A DNA stretch of 64,000 nucleotides from Ambrosia x helenae (Eukaryota; Streptophyta; Magnoliopsida; Asterales; Asteraceae), in assembly GCA_030844895.1 (NCBI GenBank), contig CM061226.1:49350898-49414897 (forward strand), written 5' to 3'. The translations under genes and the position numbers were made by a program. This document shows positions 56,161-64,000 of the stretch, one piece after another (the stretch's first letter is position 1; each line of letters opens with the position of its first letter). Below the pieces are notes generated by a model, which made no database searches, was not told the origin of the DNA, and worked only from the letters and a program-made list of their open reading frames with translations.

Positions 56161-57375
56161 CTGATGTTGCCAATGATTTGGTTTGGTGGATGAGCTCTTA
56201 GGTAGATTAAATCTCCCTGATATGGTATGATGGCATTTTGAGGTGAAGGACAGAGGTTTGGTGACTCTGTTGATGTAACATTTGTTTGCACTTCTGTAGT
56301 ACCAACAGATGTTTGAAATGGAGGTGGGGGAATGGGTCCAAGTGGTGTGAAATTGGACTGACTTTTGTCAACAGAGGTTGGACTTTTGTCAACAGATGAT
56401 TGATCAGTGAATGAGGTTGGTGAGGCAGTGGTTTGAGGGTAAGACTGGCCAACAGTGGTTGACTCCGCTGTGGCAGAGTTTTGACAGGTGTTTTGAACAG
56501 CTGCTTCCCCTGATACAGAATAGACTTTGTAGAGACTTGGAATCACAACATCTGTTCTGTAGTCTTGTTGTGGAGACTGTGGAATACCTATACTGTTAGC
56601 TTTGACAGTAATATCTTCAAATTTGAATTTATCTAAATCAAACAATTCAGCATGATTTGCTGGGATTTTTAAGGATGAAAGTTCATTGAACTTTACATTA
56701 AGAGTTTCTTCTATTGTCCTGGTCGTTGTGTTAAACACTTTGTAGGCCTTGGCAGTAGAAGAATATCCCAGAAAATAACCACAATCTACTTTGGCTGCAA
56801 ATTTTGAAATGGAATCTTTAAGATTTAAAATGAAACATGGGCAGCAAAGATTTTGAAAAATGAGATTAATGGTTTGATTTTGAACAGAATTTCGTAAGCA
56901 GTCTTTTGATGTCTTGGGTTGATTAAAACTCTGTTTTGAACATAGCAAACAGTGTTTACAGCTTCTGCCCAGAAGGACAGTGGCAAACCAGAATCTGCTA
57001 GCATGGTTCTTGCAGCAGCAATGAGAGTTCTATTTTTCCTCTCAACCACCCATTTTGTTCTGGTGTTCTTGGAATGCTATACTGCCTCACAATTCCTTTT
57101 GACACACATAAGTCATCCAACTTCTTATTTTTAAACTCTGTTCCATTGTCACTTCTAAAGACTTTTACTGGCAAGTCATATTGTTTTTCAACTTTGGTGA
57201 CAAAGTCCTTCAAGATGCCTGCAGTCTCATCCTTAGAGTGTAACCATGTAAACCTAGAAAAATCATCAACTATGATAAGAAAAAATCTTTTTCTTCTTAG
57301 ACTCATGATTTTAAACTGGGCCAAACAAGTCCATGTGCTATAATTGAAGACATTGACTTGTTTTGGACTCATCAA
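56161..57375 (-). pseudogene. Element C integrase and C-terminal tail
   Basis: The integrase reads through three frames: LIIVDDFSRFTW and FRSDNGTEFKN, TPEQNG (57375-56998), then VERKNRTLIAAARTMLADS (57049-56825), then KVDCGYFLGYSS and RTIEETLNVKFNE (56948-56121). The first catalytic Asp word, HMDLFGPV, is present in an alternate frame near 57330. Acidic residues are thus recognisable but scattered over shifted frames. The tail is interrupted by element D after CCTCT (56156-56160). Confidence 0.88.
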
Positions 57376-57965
57376 TGGATTTGTAAGAGCTTTTATGTTG
57401 TTTCCCTTTTAAGCAGGAAACACAATGCTCATCACATTTGAATTCTTTTGACGGTAGACCTCTTACAAGGCTTTGTTTGGAGAGTGTGTTGATAGTTTGA
57501 AGGTTGGTGTGACCCAGTCTCCTATGCCACAATTCGGTCTCTTTAGTGGAGGCAGCAGAAAACAGACAGACATTTGCCATAGGATTGTCCTTCAACATAT
57601 CAACTACATACACATTGCCACTCCTATGAGCAACAAGTTGTGCTTTGCTCTCAGCAATGATGGTATCAATCTTTTTCACCACTTCTGGCCCAATAATCTT
57701 ACAAGTTTTCTTAGTGAAGAATGAGCCATACCCTTTGTCACTCATTTGTGATACACTAAGAAGATTAAATTTAAGATTATCAATAAGATTGACATTTTCA
57801 AACTTGAGTTTCCCAGCCTGAACAGTCCCTGAACCCAACACCTTACCCTTTGAATCATTACCAAAGGATATATCACCCCCTCCATGAGCTAAGAAGTCCA
57901 AAAGAAGGGCTCTACATCCTGTCATGTGCCTGGAGCCTCCACTATCTACATACCATAGACTATCT
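57338..57965 (-). pseudogene. Element C protease and pre-integrase domain
   Basis: The protease active site WYVDSGGSRHMTG lies around 57912-57945. The open frame goes on with LLSVSQMSDKG and the zinc domain LWHRRLGHTN ... HCVSCLKGKQHK. It overlaps the integrase frame out of phase. Confidence 0.88.
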
Positions 57966-59776
57966 AAGCAAGCAGAAGCTCCCTACACATCAGTAATGGA
58001 TTAGTTTTGGTGAGTGTCCAAAGTCAAGTTGGCTTTGGATGGGTCCATAGACTTTTCAGCCTCAAGTTTAGGAAGATGATCAGTGGTTTGAACTAGTTTT
58101 TGGACCAAGTTCAACAACTGTTGCTGACCATTTGCCAGTGCTTGGATGTCAACACTTGGTGCAACAGATGTTCGATCACTTCCTACCAGATGATAGTAAC
58201 CATAGGGATTTCTGTTCACTCTTGGTTTAGAAGGCCTCTTGGGTTCTTCATAAACATGTGACAGACTATGACAAGGTGGTTGTCCATATCCTCTTGGGTA
58301 CTTGTTGGTGGGTGGAGCATCTGTTACTTGGGCTGGAACATAAGTCTATTTGGGTTTTCCTTTTGAAGTACTCACCACCTGACTTGCAAGAGTTTTAGCC
58401 TTGTACTCTTGTATTTTGACATCAAAATTTTTGAGATACAGACACTCTTTGGTTTCGTGATTCTTTTTACCACATATTGAGCATGTGGTCTTAGAATCAC
58501 ACACACTTGTTCCTTTGTTGATATCATATGCTTTTAGAAGAAAACAGTTTTTAGTAACCTGATTCTTCTTTTCACAGAAATCACAAAACAAGTGGACAGA
58601 CTTTTCTTTCTTTTTCCCTTTTCAGCCTTCTTTTCAACAGATGTTTGATCATCTGCTGAAAGGTCTGTCAAGGGAATAACCTTTGCCTGTGGTGCTTTCT
58701 TACCATTAAGGGTTTTGAAATCAACTGGTTTGAAGTTCTCAAGAGTACCACACTCATTAGACCAAGTAGGTTTGAATTCATATTTTTCAAGTTTAGTGAA
58801 TGATGAGGAACCTTCTAGCTTTTCAAGAACAATTTTCTTGCCATTAGGTTCAGTGATTTTAATCTCTTGACCCTCCAAATTAGTTGGTACTACCTCAACT
58901 AACTTTTGTTCACTTTTATCAATGTTTTCAAAAGCTGGAGCAGTGGTTCCAAAACCAAAACCAAGCTTCACATGAGTTTTGGTTTGTTTGTTGAGGAGCA
59001 TTTCAAAACCTTTACATGATTCCACCCATTTTTCACATTCAACTTGGGTGGCCTCAAGATCCTTTTTACAACTATGACATTTAGTTATCATAGTTTGGAG
59101 CTGGTCTTTGGTTATAGTTGCTTCATGTTTTAAAACTGCTGATTTCAGATTCTTTTTCAGTCAATTTTGATTTTAACTCTTTTGAAAGTTTTTCAAATTG
59201 AACTTCATCATCTAAAATTTTCTTCCTATGGTTTTCATTCACCTCTTTATTGTTAGCAAATGCTATTACACATTTGTCTGAACGCAAATCTTTTAGGATC
59301 TGAGGAGATACCTTAGCAGCAGCCATCAATGCACAGTCACACTTGCACTCACAATCATCAGATGCACCCCAGGGATCTGAGAGATTCACAACCTCTTCTT
59401 CAGATTTTTTATCTGCAACTACTTCATCAACAATATCATCAGTCACAATATCATATTCAGTTACCACATCCTTAGATTCAACTTCTTCAACCATAGCCAT
59501 GAAACAAAAAATTTCTGGTTCATTTTCAGCTTTGGCTACAAGGGCAAAATTTTCATCTGTTAACTCATCTGGTAGACTGCTCCAATCAACAAAGCCTTGT
59601 GTAAAGAAACTCTGTTGACTGGTCTCTACAGGAGCAGAGGGTGGAGCAGCAGTCATTGGCACTTGTGCCTGAGCAACAGGGGTTTGTACATAGTGAATCT
59701 GAGGAACAGTGGTTTGGACATACTGGATAGGAACAGTGTTTGAGGGACTGTGCAAAATGAGCAGTGTTTTGCACAT
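57966..59776 (-). pseudogene. Element C gag-pol linker with zinc knuckles
   Basis: Frames at 59776-59123, 59091-58534, 58591-58346 and 58219-58001 form one former linker: an acidic Glu/Asp/Val region, a coiled coil (FEKLSKELKSKLTEKESEI), then two C-x2-C-x4-H/N-x4-C motifs, CDFCEKKNQVTKNC and CSICGKKNHETKEC. The first has Asn-Gln where His is expected. This is the counterpart of 3082-4997 in element A. Confidence 0.75.
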
Positions 59777-59816
59777 TTGGTCCAGGGGTATTATGGGAAA
59801 CCTGATAAGTGTTGGT

Positions 59817-60972
59817 CTATGGCCTTTGATTTGGATAGGTAATCATAGGTGTACCATGTTGACTCCTATATTCCCTAGCAAAATGACCAAGTCTATGACA
59901 TTTATAACACTTAATCTTTAATTTATCCAACCCCACCTTTGACCTGCCAGTCAACCCTGGAAATCTTCTGCCAGTTTTCTTGTAAAAATTATTAGTTCTT
60001 ACACTGAGCAGAGCGAATTGGTGCATAATGTCCATTTCTTCCAAATCATCAGGGTCAAAGTACTTTAGGTCATCATACTTAAAGGATATGTTATCAGATG
60101 CCTGGATATCACCACCACTTGCTGTAAAAGCAAACTTTGGTGAATAAGAATCAGAGTTAAAACCTAAGTTAAAACCTAAAGTTATGTCAATGAAATGATC
60201 ATAACTCTGATCCTTATTGTTACCAGGCACCTCATCATGACCCAAAAGTGTTGTATTACCAAATACATAATCATCAGACACTTTTCCAGAGTCCTGGAGC
60301 TTCTTTTTCTGGTTAGGCTCTCTCTCATAGGTCAAGAGCTTACCATGAAGCTGGGTCAGTGATAGGTCCTTATATCCAATTGAGTTTCTCAAAAACTATA
60401 ACAATAGTGTCCCATTTGTCTGGTAATGATCTTAAAAACCTATGGTTCAAAGTTGAATTAGGGTAAGTTAGACCAACCAGTTTTAGTTCACTAATGAGAC
60501 AGTTAAACCTCTCAAATTGTTGAGTTAATGACTCTCCCTTTACATGACTGAATGTTTCATATTGTTGGTTAAGTATTTCACGGTTGTTTTCAATAACCTC
60601 TTCAGTCCCACCAAATTGTTCTTTCAATGCATCCCACAACTCCTTTGCACTGTTACAGTGTAACAGCCCAGCATAGATATCATTGGGTAGAGCCATGGCC
60701 ACAATACTAAAGGCCTTGACATCTAACTCAATTTTCTGAAAATCCTGGTCGGAGTAGTTTTCAAGTTTCTTAGGCTCTTGAACCTTAGGATCTTTGGTAC
60801 TAGGCACCATCGGAACATGTGGTCCAAAGATAACCGACTTCCAGCACCCAGTATTCTGTTGAGCTAAAACATGGCTCATCCGATGTTGCCAGATATTGTA
60901 TTCTGATCTGACAAGCATCGGTGGCTTGTTGTTCGTGCCAGTGTTATGTGGATTGTGATTGATTGAAGCCAT
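59817..60972 (-). pseudogene. Element C Gag, frameshifted
   Basis: The Met at 60972 (MASINHNPHNTG) opens the gag domain: EYNIWQHRMSHVL, NSAKELWDALKEQFGG, GESLTQQFERFNCLISEL and LRSLPDKWDTIV. A one-base insertion in a T-run near 60393 shifts to the frame 60392-59817, which carries YKDLSLTQLHGKLL and a zinc knuckle CYKCHRLGHFAREY, whose last Cys is replaced by Tyr. The frame ends at 59817 with a stop and the linker follows in another frame. Confidence 0.9.
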
Positions 60973-61142
60973 TCTTTGATAGTTTCTAAAACAAAGTCTG
61001 TTTAAAAACGGTTGAAACGTAAATAAACTATTACTCTGTTTTCAATCCGAAAAAACAAACGATATCAATAATTGTGAGCTGATCTGTTTATATTAAATCG
61101 ATTGATTAGATCGAATTTAATTGACCAAGCTCTGATACCAAT
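60973..61142 (-). other. Element C leader and tRNA-iMet primer site
   Basis: TGGTATCAGAGC at 61140-61129 (minus strand) is two bases from the LTR. The leader to the gag Met is short and has no other feature. Confidence 0.88.
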
Positions 61143-61807
61143 TGTTAGGATCTGAGTTTGATTGTTTTGATTGTTTAAGTAATATGAGTAATGAAAGAAG
61201 TAAACTATAAATGGAAAGTGCAGCGGATTGATAAACTGTAAATCAAAACAAGAGAATAATTGTTTTTTAATCGAAAGCTTTCATATAATGGAATGATTAC
61301 AAACGATTACACTTACTCCCCCTCAGCCTGATCACTCGTGTAAGTTTTTCTAAGAGAATGTTTTGAGTGATAGATAGAACAATACATGCACTGTTCTATT
61401 TATAGACAATCTAAACCACTGATGACCTAGGCTGACGTCACCTAAGACAGTGGCCTCTAACTGAATAACAACATAAAACGTCTGATGACACAAATACTGT
61501 TACATAGAAAACTCCGATAGACAAACAGCTAATAGGAATCCTCTGATGGTCTTGTAACGTCTGTTGGAGCCTAAGTGCTGTTGGCTCCAACAGACCTTTA
61601 GTCTTAAGTTCTTAGATCAGCAGTTGTTTTTCATCAGACCTTTGCAAGCAGCAGTTGTTCCAACGGTTGTTAGGGTACAGCAGATGTTAGGGTCAACAGT
61701 CTTTTGGGAGAAGTAACTTGTAAATGTTGTTCTTTATTAAGGATCAATTGTGTAGTATTTTTTGGCTTTCCAATCATCTGTTCTTTTCCAGGTCAGCAGA
61801 CCCAACA
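61143..61807 (-). repeat. Element C 5' LTR
   Basis: 665 bp, matching 44632-45338 except for substitutions and about 45 bp fewer in the CATCAGAC/CAGTTGTT array. The minus-strand TATA box is at about 61395-61404. H resumes at 61808. Confidence 0.93.
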
Positions 61808-62748
61808 GTCTATATACTTGGTCCTAATGATAAGTTAATCCTTAATCTTACATCTTGGTCTCATGGTCTATGTGAAGTCTTGATGTGGGGTCATGGACTA
61901 GTGAACTCGTGTTAGAATAAAATGGTCTTTATTTTGTTCCATCATTATACTGCCGCACAGTTAATGATAGATCAGCCACTTTTTGATAATTTAATTAAAC
62001 CAAGTAGGGGATGCACATGTGCGGGTAAGTCACAACTCCTCTATGATATTAAGTGGTAACTTGTTCGGTCATGCTCCGGCCATCGACAAGTTATTCATAA
62101 AAGTCTAGAGTAGTTTGATGTCTATTTAGCAACACCGGGAGGCGGGTAATTTGGGGTTGAGTCGACACAGTCTCGAGTCACTTTATTTCCAGTGTTGAGA
62201 GGTGAGCTCACCAGGTCGGGAGACCATCATAATAACATTATGAACACAGTTGTTTGTACAGCTTTGCGATAAAATTCACCTCTAGAAAATGCAGTTGCAA
62301 TTCTAAGTTAAGCATAAGTGCGCGCTCAAACACACCACTATAAAATAAAGATAGCTATTTCATACCGAGGTTCCATCCGATCCCGAAGCAACACCATTGT
62401 TTTGCAATTGATTTTCCTTAAAAGTTTTCATCTCTCATTTTACTTTTCTTCTTATTTTAAAAAAAGTCTTATTAAGTAATTTTAGGAAACTGAGTAGTAA
62501 AAATCGTGTCTACGGATTCGATACTCGGTACTTGCACATTTCTATACTATATACGATAGGTGCGCTTGCCTATTGTGTCGTGTTTAGAACGTTGAGCAAC
62601 TATCGTTTTAAATTATAAATTTAAAACTTCTAAGTGTGTTTTTGTTTTTCTAACTTGCTCGTCTTTTCATTAAAGCTTTTGGCACTTCCCCGCGACTTTG
62701 CCCTTTTTGAAAAGAAGTCTAGTTTTCTTAAACACTCACACGACACCA
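61808..62748 (+). repeat. Element H 3' LTR, second part
   Basis: It matches 32800-33537 in order, with an extra segment at 62178-62365. The shared sequence ends AAACACTCA at 62738. About ten further bases to 62748 may belong to the LTR, since the K sequence seems to resume at 62749. Confidence 0.85.
62178..62365. mobile_element. 188-bp insertion in H 3' LTR
   Basis: The segment is absent from the H 5' LTR (compare 33150-33175). CGAG flanks it on both sides (62174-62177 and 62366-62369), as a short target duplication would. It contains the palindrome GGTGAGCTCACC. I see no terminal inverted repeat or coding region. It could be a MITE-like or other small insertion. Confidence 0.45.
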
Positions 62749-64000
62749 CATGCATAAAAACATTGTCAACATAAATTCAGTGAGTTCACAGGTTTGAAAT
62801 AGGTTAAAATATAAAGTTTAATGAAATCCATGAATGACCCATCATTGTCTAGCTAAGACAATGACGATAATGAACGATCATGAGTCCATAACCAAACCTT
62901 GACGTGTTGTGCCTAACACATCGAACAATAAAGGCAATGTATCATCATATAAGAAATACAAGCACTCTTTTCTCGTATGTATCCGGGTTAGAGCGACTAA
63001 CCAAGAGTGGGGGTGTCAACCCAATAGATCTATTCAAGTTTTTCATGGCTAAATCCATAGCTAATGGTTATGGTAAACTATTTACACAAGGGCATAGTGA
63101 GTACTCTAAACATATTGTCTCATGTATACATGTCTGCTAGGAATTCATTCTAAAACTAGTAAACAATGCATGTCTTTCCCCAAAATATAAAATAGTAAAA
63201 AGGGCCGTGAAACTCACCTCAGGTCCGTGTGAAGGCTAGCAAGAATATACGTCTGATAAATTAGGACACTTTAGGTCTAGCAAAAGATTCCATTGCATTC
63301 GTGGTTCACCCAATCTTTTATGGTAAGTTGATTTAGTCTTATTGGTGACTCTTATGATTTATGAATAGGATTCAAAAAAAGTTGTTTTATCATGTAGAAA
63401 ACTCTTTTCAAAACCATTAATATCTAACATATGTTTTTAGTTATAAAACAAATATTATTATTTAAGAAAAAACGTGTTATACTCTATTTATAAATCATAC
63501 GTGACTCTATATAGGTGTACATCAACACACGCCTCTATACCTATGTCTATACACACACTTGTGTGTGTATATATATATATGTGTGTGTGTGTGTGTTTCG
63601 ACTCACATACACAAGCATTCATGTTCATGGTATCTATACCTATACATACATACACATCAATGCTTATGTCCATGAAATCGTTAGAAACATATATGTATAC
63701 CATATATACACACGCGTATATACATAGACACATACCTACATATATACATCATACACTCATACATATACCTATAAATCAAAACACACCTCCACATCTTTAT
63801 ATAATACACAAGCATATATGTGTTTAGAAGCATCTTTCCTTATTGAGTTTGTTCTTATCTTAATCTTAGATTATCTAGGAGTTGACCATGCTTCTTTGAT
63901 TGGTCACTTCAAGATAACTATCATAAGATTTGAATAAAAATGGAATCTTAGATGTGACTTAGGATGGTGATGTTTCTAGTGTAGTGTGATCAAGAGATAA
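62749..64000 (-). repeat. K LTR (minus-strand gypsy), main part
   Basis: The reverse complement resembles G1 LTRs: CCTGTGAACTCAC and TATGTTGAC near 62770-62800, GATCTATTGGGTTGACACC near 63010-63030, and GAGGTGAGTTTCACGGCCC near 63200-63220. A (GT)n and (TA)n microsatellite lies at about 63545-63597. No LTR start is seen before the window ends. The ORFs here are low-complexity and not supported. Confidence 0.65.

Larger units (their letters stand above)
44632..61807 (-). mobile_element. Ty1/copia element C (SIRE-like) with third ORF
   Basis: Lower LTR 44632-45338 and upper LTR 61143-61807, with perfect target duplication GTCTA (44627-44631 and 61808-61812) inside the H LTR. On the minus strand the order is primer site (61140-61129), gag, linker with zinc knuckles, protease, integrase, (element D), RT, RNase H, then a long third frame (45602-49259), and a purine tract CTAGGGGGAGAT next to the lower LTR. 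Without D it is about 12.4 kb. The size and the downstream ORF match SIRE-lineage elements, where an env-like ORF sits after pol. Most frames are broken. Confidence 0.94.
19736..62748 (+). mobile_element. Athila-like gypsy element H carrying three nested elements
   Basis: The 5' LTR is 19736-20319 plus 32236-33537. The primer site is at 33544, gag at 33659-34907 plus 40506 onward, protease at about 41030-41713, and the polypurine tract at 43481-43495. The 3' LTR is 43496-44631 plus 61808-62748. The primer site matches tRNA-Asp, as in the Athila/Tat group. No RT, RNase H or integrase is found between protease and 3' LTR, so H is a gag-protease-only, non-autonomous element. The flanks TATGC (19731-19735) and CATGC (62749-62753) are a possible imperfect target duplication within K. 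Confidence 0.85.

Noticed and set aside
63474..63827. Protein-coding ORFs at the window end
   Set aside because: They translate TA/GT-rich low-complexity sequence in both strands and carry no domain.

Overview
This 64 kb window is almost wholly repetitive plant DNA: a stack of LTR retrotransposons inserted into one another, with no host protein gene, tRNA gene, rRNA gene or CRISPR array that I can support. LTR pairs, 5-bp target duplications and initiator-Met or Asp tRNA primer sites make it clearly a plant nuclear genome. The Ty3/gypsy chromovirus (Tekay/Del-like) and Ty1/copia (SIRE-like) proteins, and a large accessory protein that I remember as abundant in composite genomes, suggest Asteraceae. 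That placement is from memory and moderately sure. The region looks like heterochromatin.

Layout. 1-8484: 5' part of a minus-strand SIRE-like copia element (A), cut by the window edge. 8485-10938: an unassigned LTR-like stretch, AT-rich DNA and an LTR end (X). 10939-19484: relics of a plus-strand gypsy element (F), split by a 5.07 kb non-coding element Y (12113-17182). 19485-19735 and 62749-64000: a minus-strand gypsy LTR (K), split by an Athila-like element H (19736-62748). H carries three insertions: gypsy G1 (20320-32235) in its 5' LTR, copia-type non-autonomous element B (34908-40505) in its gag, and a SIRE-like copia C (44632-61807) in its 3' LTR. G1 carries a solo LTR Z (25553-26951) inside its RT, and C carries a young 4.74 kb copia D (51416-56155) inside its pol. 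TSDs support Y, G1, Z, B, C and D directly.

How the parts relate. A and B have related LTRs, leaders and primer sites, but A carries gag-pol while B carries a single long non-gag-pol frame of about 1,175 codons. C carries gag-pol plus, downstream of RNase H where env sits in SIRE-type elements, a frame of about 1,219 codons whose N-terminal region resembles that of B. This accessory protein, shared by an autonomous and a non-autonomous copia element, is the best candidate here for an undescribed system. Two further signals stand out. An 82-bp GT-AG intron-like segment in the G1 gag restores the gag frame when removed. A GTGAGT...AG segment of about 460-490 bp recurs in the leader half of several gypsy LTR families. 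Nearly every LTR family also has its own short-motif array just upstream of its TATA box.

All element proteins are broken to some degree by in-frame stops, single-base shifts or nested insertions. Only the A gag and the D gag-protease frame are long and largely intact.
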